Of a DNA stretch of 64,000 bases, positions 14,805 through 22,336 are shown in pieces (position 1 is the stretch's first letter; every line of letters begins with the position of its first letter). The stretch lies in contig CAZRHH010000007.1 of assembly GCA_964599885.1 (NCBI GenBank), forward strand, positions 23,083 through 87,082. Direction: 5' to 3'. Source of the DNA: CAZRHH01 sp964599885 (lineage in GTDB: Bacteria > Chloroflexota > Dehalococcoidia > DSTF01 > JACRBR01). The notes beneath the pieces are model-generated. The model was given only the letters and a program-made list of their open reading frames with translations. It made no database searches and was not told the DNA's origin. Position numbers and translations under genes: made by a program.

Positions 14805-15428
14805 ATGACGCAACGCGCCGCACGCACTTCACGACCGGACGACGCTGGCGACGCTTCGTCGTTGCCGGCACGCATCCTCGTCCACGGCACCACGGGGTCG
14901 GGGAAGACGACGCTGGGCAAGCGGATCGCGGCGATCACGGGCGCGCCGTACGTCGAGCTGGACGCGCTGTACTGGGAGGCGGACTGGGTCGAGGCGCCCG
15001 TACACATCTTCCGCAACCGCGTCGCCGAAGCGATCGCCGGGCCGGCGTGGGTGGTCGATGGCAACTACAGCGTCGTGCAGGATCTGACATGGGCGAGCGC
15101 GGACGCGATCATCTGGCTCGACTACTCGATCGCGCGCATCTACTGGCAACTTCTCAAGCGGACGCTCTCGCGCATCGTGCGGCGGGAAGAGCTGTGGGCG
15201 GGGAACCGCGAGAAGCTGCGTACGGCGTTCTTCAGCACGGACTCGCTGTTCGTCTGGGCGCTGAAGTCGCACTGGAAGAAGCGGCGGGTGATGCCGGAGC
15301 GGCTGGCGGAGCCGCGGTACGCGCATCTGCGCTGCACGCGCATCCGGTCGCCGCGGGAGCTGGAACGGTACCTGGCATCGGTTACGGCGAGCGATTCACC
15401 ACAGAGGCACAGAGGCACAGAGGGGTAG
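14805..15428 (+). CDS. P-loop adenylate-kinase-like / topology-modulation-like NTPase
   Basis: 207 residues from MTQRAARTSRP. The Walker A is GTTGSGKTT at about residues 28-36, followed by GAPYVELDALYWEADW, the motif of the small kinase-like family annotated as topology modulation protein or AAA-type nucleoside kinase. VVDGNYSVVQDL and a hydrophobic DAIIWLDYS (Walker-B-like) follow. The last residues (SPQRHRGTEG) are encoded by the CACAGAGG repeat at 15395-15428, so the natural stop seems to have been lost into the repeat. Substrate unknown. It stands alone upstream of a repeat-rich gap. Confidence 0.75.
   Translation: MTQRAARTSRPDDAGDASSLPARILVHGTTGSGKTTLGKRIAAITGAPYVELDALYWEADWVEAPVHIFRNRVAEAIAGPAWVVDGNYSVVQDLTWASADAIIWLDYSIARIYWQLLKRTLSRIVRREELWAGNREKLRTAFFSTDSLFVWALKSHWKKRRVMPERLAEPRYAHLRCTRIRSPRELERYLASVTASDSPQRHRGTEG
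15395..15428. repeat. CACAGAGG-type repeat overlapping the 3' end of a gene
   Basis: TTCACCACAGAGGCACAGAGGCACAGAGG-type sequence. It supplies the final codons and stop of the kinase-like gene. Confidence 0.8.
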
Positions 15429-15462
15429 GGTTTCGCCCGTTATCCGGAGGCTTGGCGACGCG

Positions 15463-15490
15463 GTAGGGGCGCACCCACGTGTGCGCCCCG
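15463..15490 (+). repeat. REP-like palindrome, family A
   Basis: GTAGGGGCGCACccacGTGTGCGCCCC, in plus orientation. The stem differs from other copies by compensated changes (GCAC/GTGC in place of GGAC/GTCC), so the hairpin is retained although the sequence drifts. Confidence 0.8.
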
Positions 15491-15579
15491 GTATCGCACG
15501 CCGGACCGCAAGGCCGTTGCGAGACTACGCTTCTAGGCGTCGCTCTTGTGAACCCACCATTGGCCCCCGCTCCGCAGCG

Positions 15580-15879
15580 CTATGCCGGCGCACCCGCTGC
15601 AACCGCCAGTGGAAATAGAATCAGAAACGTTGAAAAAGGACCGTACAGAATGAGCCAGGCAACGAAGAAATCTGAGCGGCTGTTGCTCGTCATGCTGAAG
15701 TCTTCGACGCAGTTCCAGCACTGTGCGGCCGAATACCCAAGAAACGTCGCGATAGCGACGTAGAACAGCGCCGCGATACCCGTGGAAACTAGTATCGCCC
15801 GCAGCGGCGTGACAACCAGTCCCGCGAGGAAGACGATACTGAGTCCGACGGTCGAGATGACGTAGGTAGGAACTTCCAC
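15580..15879 (-). CDS. Hypothetical three-helix membrane protein
   Basis: 99 residues from a GTG at 15879 (a stop lies two codons upstream). Three hydrophobic helices are visible: about 5-23, 28-47 and 71-93. A Cys pair (CWNC) lies between the second and third. There is no clear ribosome site, but the hydrophobic periodicity is coherent across the whole frame. The local base composition is more AT-rich than the neighbours. No family recognised; it may be a horizontally acquired orphan. Confidence 0.5.
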   Translation of the reverse strand: MEVPTYVISTVGLSIVFLAGLVVTPLRAILVSTGIAALFYVAIATFLGYSAAQCWNCVEDFSMTSNSRSDFFVAWLILYGPFSTFLILFPLAVAAGAPA

Positions 15880-16008
15880 AGTTCATTTTGGCACAACTAT
15901 TCGGCAGATGAGCGCGCGGCGCCTAAGGCCTGTCCGGTGCCCCGTCCTAAGTTGCATATCACGTGAGTGCAACTCCGACGTCCGATTTACGACATTCATC
16001 TTTCTCAT

Positions 16009-16084
16009 CCCTCTATGTCTCTGTGCCTCTGTGGTGAAAAACCTTTGCGCTCCTTTGCGCCCTCTGCGTCTTTGCGGTGAAAGA
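16009..16084. repeat. Two CACAGAGG/CAAAGG-type repeats in reverse orientation
   Basis: CTCTGTGCCTCTGTGGTGAA is followed directly by a CTTTGCG-rich variant (CCTTTGCGCTCCTTTGCGCC ... TTTGCGGTGAA). The two versions of the dispersed repeat sit head to tail. They fill most of the gap 15880-16147. Confidence 0.8.
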
Positions 16085-16147
16085 ACACCTGCAAGAGTGA
16101 CACCAACGGCTACGAGCTGACGGCCCGTTCGCCGCATAGTGCGCAGC

Positions 16148-16561
16148 ATGTGGCCTGAACCGCTGACACCTGACGCCATCGATGACGATGCGTGGAACTT
16201 TCGCGCGATCGTGCGTGCCGGCGACCGTGCGATCGTCGCGAGCGTGCCGTGCGCGGTGAACGCTCGCGCCGGGTGCGGCGTGTTCGGCGAGATGACGATC
16301 GATGACGAGCGCGGCGCGCCGCGGCAACGGCAGCGCGCGCTCGTGTTGCTCGTGCGCGAGAGTCTGCGCCACGCCGCGGCGCTGGGCGTGACGCGCGTAC
16401 ACACCGACGCGCCGACGAGGCTGGCAGCGTTCGCGGCGCGGATGACGGGTATGGCCGGCGACAGCGGTTCCGGGGGAGGCAGGCAGTTTCGGGGAGCGCT
16501 GGTCGATATACGGACGCGCACGCTGGATGAGAGTGATGCCGACGGCAACCTTCGCAGCTAG
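16148..16561 (+). CDS. Hypothetical protein at the head of a phage-like cluster (weakly GNAT-like)
   Basis: 137 residues from MWPEPLTPD (GTG three codons upstream is possible). The segment RQRQRALVLLVRESLRHAAA followed by LGVTRVHTDAPTRLAAFAARM has the helix-strand-helix rhythm of the second half of a GNAT acetyltransferase fold, but the acetyl-CoA pyrophosphate loop (Q/R-x-x-G-x-G/A) is not convincing, so the assignment is weak. It overlaps the next gene by 35 nt, which ties it to the phage-like block. Function unknown. Confidence 0.5.
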   Translation: MWPEPLTPDAIDDDAWNFRAIVRAGDRAIVASVPCAVNARAGCGVFGEMTIDDERGAPRQRQRALVLLVRESLRHAAALGVTRVHTDAPTRLAAFAARMTGMAGDSGSGGGRQFRGALVDIRTRTLDESDADGNLRS

Positions 16562-17231
16562 CGGGTCGAGCTTGCTCGATCAGCTCCAGCCGAACGCGCA
16601 CGATTCGTTCATCCGCGTCGTCGGCGTGTACTACCTCGGCGCCTCGAAGACGGCGTTGTACCGCACGCTGCTGCGGTTCGATGTCTTCGGCGCCGCTGCC
16701 GAAGGACGCGCGCTGACGCCGGCCGACACGATCGAGGCGGCGGAGTTGGAGTGGGACGTCATCTCTGTGATCGGGCCGGCGGCGTGGGCAGCGACGATCA
16801 AGCACGTCGCGCGCGCTGACTGGGATCCGCTGACGGCGACGTGGAATCAGTACCGGACCGGCGCTGCCTGGACGACGGGCGGCGGCGACTTCGACACGCC
16901 ACCTGTTGATGTTGCGTACACGTCGCCGGCCGTCATCGGCGCGTTTGTCATCGCGGGAATCGCGGAGTTCGTGACGGACGCGATCGCGAACGAGGGCGGC
17001 ATCGTCCGGCTGGCGCAGCGGGCGAACAACGAAGCGCCGGCGACGACGCGCACGTATGAAGGTTCGGCGACGGTGCTGCCGTTGCTGCGCGTGACGTATG
17101 CGTCGCGAGAACCATCGCCGGTCGATCATCCGGATGCGGGTGTGATGCGCGGGGCGCGCGCGGCGCGGGCGGCGCGTCCGGCCGCACCAGCACAGGCAGC
17201 GAAAACCCGGAAGCCATCAGCACCAGCATGA
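16527..17231 (+). CDS. DNRLRE-type domain structural protein (phage-like cluster)
   Basis: 234 residues (ATG at 16527; a second ATG at 16536). Residues 5-190 look like a beta-rich DNRLRE domain: DSFIRVVGVYYLGASKTALYRTLLRFDV near the start, then IEAAELEWDV, WDPLTATWNQYRTG, and VTDAIANEGGIVRLAQRANNE. Such domains occur in surface-attached bacterial proteins and phage tail/baseplate proteins. No signal peptide is visible, which fits an intracellularly assembled particle component better than an exoprotein. The C-terminal tail is Ala-Arg-Pro-rich. Followed by the 143-bp tandem repeat. Confidence 0.6.
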   Translation: MRVMPTATFAASGSSLLDQLQPNAHDSFIRVVGVYYLGASKTALYRTLLRFDVFGAAAEGRALTPADTIEAAELEWDVISVIGPAAWAATIKHVARADWDPLTATWNQYRTGAAWTTGGGDFDTPPVDVAYTSPAVIGAFVIAGIAEFVTDAIANEGGIVRLAQRANNEAPATTRTYEGSATVLPLLRVTYASREPSPVDHPDAGVMRGARAARAARPAAPAQAAKTRKPSAPA

Positions 17232-17290
17232 CGCAAGGGGCAGGAAACGGAGATGCACGTGGAATGTTCGGAGCGGGGCGTGTGGGGACG

Positions 17291-17573
17291 GGGGGTGCGG
17301 TTACAACCGTCCTTCGTAGAACGCCACACCCGGGCCCCGCCCCCGCGGGCTGAAAGCCCGCGCCACGAGGCATGGCGCACATCGGGAGGTTAGGGCAAGC
17401 GATCGGCAGGGTATGGCGCGCATCGGGAGGTTCGGGGGTGCGGTTACAACCGTCCTTCGTAGAACGCCACACCCGGGCCCCGCCCCCGCGGGCTGAAAGC
17501 CCGCGCCACGAGGCATGGCGCACATCGGGAGGTTAGGGCAAGCGATCGGCAGGGTATGGCGCGCATCGGGAGG
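17291..17573. repeat. Two tandem copies of a 140-bp block (period 143 bp), each with a family B hairpin
   Basis: Copy 1 spans about 17291-17430 and copy 2 about 17434-17573; the sequence shown is identical over nearly the whole block. Each copy contains GCGGGCTGAAAGCCCGC followed by CCAC (17344-17366 and 17487-17509), and two degenerate subrepeats (ATGGCGCACATCGGGAGG and ATGGCGCGCATCGGGAGG). This array fills the gap 17232-17662 between two phage-like genes. Confidence 0.85.
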
Positions 17574-17662
17574 GTGAGGCAAGCGATCGGCGCGTCAACA
17601 GCGTCACCAATCACGAATCACGAGTCACCAGTCTTCGGCAACCAGGGGAAGCGAGGGGAAAA

Positions 17663-18304
17663 TTGGCATCGAATATCGCGGCGATACGCACGAACGTCCG
17701 CAAAGATCTGCATGACGAAGACGCCGCCGCGTACCGCTGGACGGATGCCGCGCTGGACCGGCACATCGGCCGGGCGGCGCTCGAGTACTCGCTGCACGCG
17801 CCGCGCGAGCAACGCTCGACGCTGACGGCGACGCCGGGATCGCGCGAGATCTCGGTCGCGACGCTCGCCGACCGGATTGATATCGAGGCGGTCGAGTGGC
17901 CGGTCGCGCAGTTTCCGCCGCGGCGTGTCGGCTGGTCGGCGTGGCAGGACACGATCACGCTCGACGTTGATGGCGCGCCGGCGGCCGCCGACAACGTGTA
18001 CATCTACTGGACGAAGCCGCACACGCTCGACGGCAGCACGTCGACGATCCCGCCGCACGACGACGACATCGTGGCGGCCGGGGGCGCTGGGTACGCCGCG
18101 CTCGACTGGACGTCGTTCAGCATCAACCGCATCAACACGGGCGGCGACGACGTGTGGGGCCGCTACAAGGCGTTCGCCGATGAGCGACTCGCGTACTTCA
18201 TGCGCGAGCTGCGACGCGTCGGGCGGGCGAACGCGGTGCGTCAGCGGCGGATGTATGCGGCGGACGCGCCATCGGCGTTCCAGCAAGATCGCGTGAGCTT
18301 CTGA
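17663..18304 (+). CDS. Phage adaptor / head-tail connector-like protein
   Basis: 213 residues from a TTG at 17663 with GAGGGGAAAA just upstream. An N-terminal helical half (AIRTNVRKDLHDEDAAAYRW..., residues 5-45) precedes a beta-rich middle (STLTATPGSREISV, VYIYWTKPHTLDG) and C-terminal helices (AAGGAGYAALDW, ADERLAYFMRELRRV). This order and the VYIYWTKPHT segment match phage adaptor proteins that sit between portal and tail. No portal, capsid or terminase gene lies nearby. Its stop overlaps the next start (TGATG at 18302-18306). Confidence 0.6.
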   Translation: MASNIAAIRTNVRKDLHDEDAAAYRWTDAALDRHIGRAALEYSLHAPREQRSTLTATPGSREISVATLADRIDIEAVEWPVAQFPPRRVGWSAWQDTITLDVDGAPAAADNVYIYWTKPHTLDGSTSTIPPHDDDIVAAGGAGYAALDWTSFSINRINTGGDDVWGRYKAFADERLAYFMRELRRVGRANAVRQRRMYAADAPSAFQQDRVSF

Positions 18305-18936
18305 TGCGGACGCTGCCCGCCGAGCTGATCGCCGCGCAGAAGACCGCGAGCGCCGTGCCGTACGTGCCGGTAGCGATCGAGAACCGCGTCGGCGCCGTCC
18401 GCCGGTACGACTACACGATGCTCGACGCCACGGCGAACGCGATCACGAAGCACGATGTCTGCGTCGCCGCGGACGGGACGGTGATGCGCGTCCGTGCCGA
18501 GGCCGGCGCGATCAAGCTGATGCGCGTGCCCAATCCGGCGACCGGGCCGTGGACGACGTGGACGAACCTGGCGACCGGGATGGGCACGCAGGTCGCCTGC
18601 GCGGCGGAGGGCGCGCGCGTGATCGTCGTCTACAGCGACGCGGCGGGCACGGGCGTGCGCTATCGCGAATCGACGAACAGCGGCGCATCGTTCGGCGCGG
18701 ATACGGCGCTGGTCACGGCGGCGAGCGCGGTGACCGATCTCGCCGTCGCTTACAAGAACACGAGCGGCGACCTGCTTGTGGCGTGGACGATGGCGAGTGG
18801 GCTGACGGTCAACCGGCGCGTTGCGGGCGCGTTCGGTGGCGCCGTGGCGTGGCCGCACGCGGCGGCGTCGCTCAACGGCGTCGCGGTGACGTTCAATCTC
18901 GATTACGAGATGGTGCTGACGGGCGCGGAGAGGTGA
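18304..18936 (+). CDS. Tail-associated beta-propeller protein, N-terminal part
   Basis: 210 residues. After a short helical start (MRTLPAELIAAQ) it consists of repeating strands with sialidase/BNR-like rhythm: KLMRVPNPATGPWTTWTNLA, RVIVVYSDAAGTGVRYRES, LLVAWTMASGLTVNRRV. The pattern stops abruptly at YEMVLTGAER and resumes in the -1 frame from 18933 (PSVWSLIYGDGGN). The two frames therefore look like one protein of about 650 residues, broken by a single-base change or joined by a programmed -1 shift. Annotated separately because each frame is closed in this sequence. Confidence 0.6.
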   Translation: MRTLPAELIAAQKTASAVPYVPVAIENRVGAVRRYDYTMLDATANAITKHDVCVAADGTVMRVRAEAGAIKLMRVPNPATGPWTTWTNLATGMGTQVACAAEGARVIVVYSDAAGTGVRYRESTNSGASFGADTALVTAASAVTDLAVAYKNTSGDLLVAWTMASGLTVNRRVAGAFGGAVAWPHAAASLNGVAVTFNLDYEMVLTGAER

Positions 18937-20276
18937 GCGCGCGCCCGAGCGTGTGGTCGCTGATCTACGGTGATGGCGGCAACGTGGTCAGCGGCGCGTG
19001 GGGCAGCCTCGACCCGCAGGTACAGGCGGAAGCGACCGCGCAGACGGAGTTCCGCGCGCCATCGATCGCGGCGACGGACACGTACCGGATCAACTTCACG
19101 GAAGTGGCGACGTACACCGGCGGCGCCACGCGCGCGTACCGGACGTGGCTGCATCCGCTGCTGCCGTACAACCACGGCCGCTTCTCGTGGCGCACGCCAC
19201 TGCCCGTCGACTACGCGGGCGCGCAGGGGATCGCCGCCGCCGCGAACGGCACCGTCGCCGGTGGCTTCGTGTACGAGAGCACGCCGGACCGCATCCAGCG
19301 CGCGCCGCGCGACACGGTCGCGCTCGATGCCGTCGCGGACGTGTTGTCGGTCGAGCTGCGGGAAGACACGGCGGGCGCGCACGCGGTGATCGAGCTGAAC
19401 AACGACGCCGGGCAGTACGCCGGACCGCCAGCGCCGTTGCAGCTCGGCAACTTCGTATCGCTGGGCTTTGGGTACGAGACGACGGCGGGGCCGTTCGCGG
19501 GCGCAATGCTCGATCTGTGGATCGCGGCGTACGAGTACCGGCGCGATGGCGGGCGCTCGACATTGCGGCTGCATCTCGAGAGCGGCTGGGATCTGCTGCG
19601 CCGGAGCCATCAGCGCACGCAGATCGTGCATACGGCGGATCACTATCGCGGCATCCTGTCGGCGATCCTGGCGCGTGCGGGGTTAACGATGGCGACGAAC
19701 GGGGCGAGCGCGCGTGCCGTCGGCATCACGCCGGCGTTCACGATCCACGCACAGACATCGGGATACGACGCGGCGCGGCAGGTGCTGTCGTTCGTCGCCG
19801 ACCGGTTGTTCATGCGCGACGACGCGGGCTCGCTGTTCACGGAGAAGCTTACCGGCGAAGCGGCGTCGTACACGTTCGGTGGCGCGCATCCGCTGCGCGC
19901 GATCGAACTGCGGACGGAGCCGGCGCCGGTCGCGGAGGCGCAGGCGTTCGGCGCGGGCGCGTACGGACAGAGCACGGACTACGCGCTGGCGACGCACGGG
20001 CTGGCGCGGCAGGAGCAGCAGCGCGACGTGACGAGCGTATCGGGCGCGGCCGCCGCGGCGACGGCCACCGCACGCATCCGCGCGCGAAAGCTCGACGAGC
20101 ATGGCGGCACGATCGCCGTGCCGCCGCATTGCGGCCTGGAGCTGCTCGACGTAGTGGCGTTCGTTGATGCGTTCGTGAGCGCGGCGACGGTGACGCGGCG
20201 CGTGATGGGCATCGTGTGGCGGTACGACAAGCGGCGCGCGGTGTATGAGCAGGTGGTGCGGCTCGGGCCGGTGTGA
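18933..20276 (+). CDS. Phage tail-like protein (C-terminal part of the propeller protein)
   Basis: 447 residues from a GTG at 18933 that overlaps the upstream stop as GTGA. The first 110 residues continue the propeller blades (SVWSLIYGDGG, APSIAATDTYRINFTEVATY). The remainder resembles a tail hub/baseplate protein: VLSVELREDTAGAHAVIELNND with the IELNNDAGQY signature of phage tail hub-like proteins (about 140-165), then TLRLHLESGWDLLRR, YDAARQVLSFVADRLFMRDD and a C-terminal LDVVAFVDAFVSAATVTRRVMGI. No lysin or chitinase motif seen. The GTG has poor spacing to a ribosome site, so independent initiation is doubtful. Confidence 0.6.
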   Translation: MSARPSVWSLIYGDGGNVVSGAWGSLDPQVQAEATAQTEFRAPSIAATDTYRINFTEVATYTGGATRAYRTWLHPLLPYNHGRFSWRTPLPVDYAGAQGIAAAANGTVAGGFVYESTPDRIQRAPRDTVALDAVADVLSVELREDTAGAHAVIELNNDAGQYAGPPAPLQLGNFVSLGFGYETTAGPFAGAMLDLWIAAYEYRRDGGRSTLRLHLESGWDLLRRSHQRTQIVHTADHYRGILSAILARAGLTMATNGASARAVGITPAFTIHAQTSGYDAARQVLSFVADRLFMRDDAGSLFTEKLTGEAASYTFGGAHPLRAIELRTEPAPVAEAQAFGAGAYGQSTDYALATHGLARQEQQRDVTSVSGAAAAATATARIRARKLDEHGGTIAVPPHCGLELLDVVAFVDAFVSAATVTRRVMGIVWRYDKRRAVYEQVVRLGPV

Positions 20277-20370
20277 CGGAGAGCGGGAGGCGAGAGGCGG
20301 GAAGCGGGAGGAGGGAGGCGAGAAGCGAAAAGCGGGAAGCGGGAACACGGGAGCCGGGACGCGGAGGCGA
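20277..20370. repeat. Purine-rich GGGAGGCGGGAAGC simple-sequence tract
   Basis: An almost pure-purine run of GAGGCGGGAAGCGGGAGG-like units on the plus strand. The same style of sequence occurs at about 25076-25370, 4858-4900, 1905-1935 and 36515-36540, always between genes. Confidence 0.8.
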
Positions 20371-20390
20371 GGCGGATTGGAGAGTGAGCG

Positions 20391-20618
20391 ATGACGACAC
20401 AGGCACCGGAGATCCGATCGGGCGTTCTCAAGTCGTTCGACGGGGTGACGTACACGGCGACGGTGCAGCTGACGGGATCGTTACTGCTGTACCTGTCGAG
20501 CGTGCCGGTATCGCGCGACATCGTGGCGGGCGATCTGGTGGCCGGGCGGAAGGTGGCAGTGGCGTTGTTCGACCCGAGCAATCCGACGGACGCCGTGTTG
20601 TTCGCGGTATGGACGTGA
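20391..20618 (+). CDS. Small conserved protein of the phage-like cluster
   Basis: 75 residues, beta-rich: IRSGVLKSFDGVTYTATVQL, LLLYLSSVPVSRDIVAGDL, KVAVALFDPSNPTDAVLFAVW. The pattern of short strands around a Gly-Asp turn is compatible with an OB-like baseplate or tail-tip component (compare gpV/gp45-type N-terminal OB domains), but this is inference from rhythm alone. It follows the tail gene after the purine-rich tract and is the last phage-like gene before rho. Confidence 0.6.
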   Translation: MTTQAPEIRSGVLKSFDGVTYTATVQLTGSLLLYLSSVPVSRDIVAGDLVAGRKVAVALFDPSNPTDAVLFAVWT

Positions 20619-20769
20619 GGGGGCGGGTGAAAACTCAGGGAACCTCCCGATGCATCGCTCGGGAATGCGGCCGATACGATCGTCGCAGCGATCGCGCGAC
20701 CGGTGACGGACGCGGAGGCGCTCCCCACCTCCCACACGTGCCTGCGCGATCCAAAGCATCGCGCCGCTC

Positions 20770-20799
20770 TTGACAATCGTATGAAGAGTGCGGTAACAA
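20770..20799 (+). promoter_or_regulatory. Candidate promoter of rho
   Basis: Consensus -35 TTGACA at 20770-20775 with TAACAA at 20794-20799 (18-nt spacer). Transcription from about 20806 gives a 200-nt leader that is C/A-rich and visibly poor in stems (CAACCAACACACGCACTGG), as expected if Rho binds its own leader. An imperfect hairpin (TCCCGA ... TCGGGA) lies farther upstream, at about 20646-20665. Confidence 0.45.
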
Positions 20800-21008
20800 G
20801 AAAGGCAGATTCCGCACCACTTGGCGCTCATTCTCCCGGCGCCGCAAGCATTCCCACCTCACTAGGCACAATTCGGCTCGCCGAAGGTCCGCAAACCCGT
20901 GCCGGGTGTTGGGGTGCATTGCAAGGAACCACGCAGCAACCAACACACGCACTGGCTATTCGCCAAGAGCACCAGATAGCGGGGCAGCAGCTCCGTAGAG
21001 GGCCACAC

Positions 21009-22262
21009 ATGGGCGCAGTACGAGAACGACGACGAGGCGGCGGTGGCGGCGGCGGCCAACGCAACAACGTGCCGCAGGGCGCGCCGGTCATCGATGAGGG
21101 GCCGCAGGCGGAACTGACCGCGGCCGAACGCGAATCCGCGATCTTTACGGGCGGCATCCTCGAGATCGTCGACGACGGCTACGGCTTCCTCCGCGGCGAG
21201 AGCTTGCTTCCCGGCAGCAACGACGTGTACGTCAGCCAGTCGCAGATCCGGCGCTTCGGCTTGCGCACCGGCGACTACGTGCGCGGCCAGGTGCGCCCGC
21301 CCAAAGACAGCGAGAAATACTACGGGTTGCTGCGCGTCGAAGACGTGAACGATCTCGACCCGGAAACCGCCAAGAACCGCCCCTACTTCGAAAACCTCAC
21401 CGCCATCTTCCCGAACGAACTGATCGACCTCGAAACGCCATCCGCCGATCTCTCGGGCCGGCTGATCAACCTGATCTCGCCGATCGGACGCGGGCAGCGT
21501 GGCCTGATCGTCTCGCCGCCGAAAGCCGGCAAGACGTTCCTGCTGAAAGCGATCGCCGCCGGCGTCGGCGCCAACTACCCGGACATTCACCTGATGGTCG
21601 CGCTGATCGGCGAGCGGCCGGAGGAAGTCACCGACATGAAGCGATCGGTGAAGGGCGAAGTCGTCGCATCGACGTTCGATGAGCCGGTTGAAGATCACAC
21701 GCGCGTCGCTGAGATGGCGCTCGAGCGCGCGAAGCGTCTCGTCGAGGGCGGCAAGGACGTCGTCATCCTGCTCGACAGCATCACGCGGCTGACGCGCGCG
21801 TATAACCTGGCGATGCCGCCGAGCGGCCGCACGCTGACGGGTGGTATGGATCCGGTTGCGCTGTACCCGCCGAAGCGCTTCTTCGGCGCGGCGCGTAACT
21901 GCGAAGAGGGCGGTAGCCTCACCGTGATCGCCACGTGTCTCGTCGACACCGGTTCGCGGCAGGACGAAGTCATCTTCGAAGAGTTCAAGGGCACCGGAAA
22001 CATGGAGCTCCGCCTCGACCGACGCCTCTCCGAGCGGCGTGTCTTCCCGTCGATCGACATCGCCGGCAGCAGCACGCGCCGCGAGGAGCTGCTGATGGAT
22101 GAGGCGATGCTGCGCCAGGTCTGGCTGATGCGCCGGATGATGTCGATGATCGCCTCGAACGCGAACAACCCCTCGGAGGCGACGGAACGCCTGCTCGACC
22201 GGCTGAGCAAGACGGGCAGCAACGCGGAGTTCCTGGCGACGCTGAGCAAGAACGAAGTGTAG
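21009..22262 (+). CDS. rho: Transcription termination factor Rho
   Basis: Hexameric RNA-dependent ATPase that ends transcription. 417 residues from MGAVRERRR at 21009 with AGAGGG 8 nt upstream; an earlier in-frame start at 20703 would add low-complexity leader sequence. After an Arg/Gly-rich stretch (1-20) comes the cold-shock RNA-binding domain (SAIFTGGILEIVDDGYGFLR ... NDVYVSQSQIRRFGLRTGD), then the ATPase core: Walker A SPPKAGKT, ALIGERPEEVTD, Walker B VVILLDSITRL, the Q-loop and R-loop region GGMDPVALYPPKRFFGAARN, and FKGTGNMEL. The N-terminal helical Rho_N domain found in most Rho proteins is absent and replaced by the RGG-like tract. Confidence 0.95.
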   Translation: MGAVRERRRGGGGGGGQRNNVPQGAPVIDEGPQAELTAAERESAIFTGGILEIVDDGYGFLRGESLLPGSNDVYVSQSQIRRFGLRTGDYVRGQVRPPKDSEKYYGLLRVEDVNDLDPETAKNRPYFENLTAIFPNELIDLETPSADLSGRLINLISPIGRGQRGLIVSPPKAGKTFLLKAIAAGVGANYPDIHLMVALIGERPEEVTDMKRSVKGEVVASTFDEPVEDHTRVAEMALERAKRLVEGGKDVVILLDSITRLTRAYNLAMPPSGRTLTGGMDPVALYPPKRFFGAARNCEEGGSLTVIATCLVDTGSRQDEVIFEEFKGTGNMELRLDRRLSERRVFPSIDIAGSSTRREELLMDEAMLRQVWLMRRMMSMIASNANNPSEATERLLDRLSKTGSNAEFLATLSKNEV

Positions 22263-22297
22263 GCGCAGGCGGCGACGCGCATCGCGCTGAAACGAAC

Positions 22298-22331
22298 GGG
22301 GCGGATCTAACGGTCCGTCCTCGTTGTTTTT
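22298..22331 (+). terminator. Intrinsic terminator after rho
   Basis: GGGGCGGATC (22298-22307), loop TAAC, GGTCCGTCCT (22312-22321) form a 10-bp stem with G-U pairs, followed by CGTTGTTTTTC. It sits between rho and the convergent metallo-hydrolase gene. Confidence 0.65.
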
Positions 22332-22336
22332 CGACG

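Noticed and set aside
17291..17573. CRISPR array
   Set aside because: Only two units of about 143 bp, no short regular spacers and no cas genes anywhere in the window.
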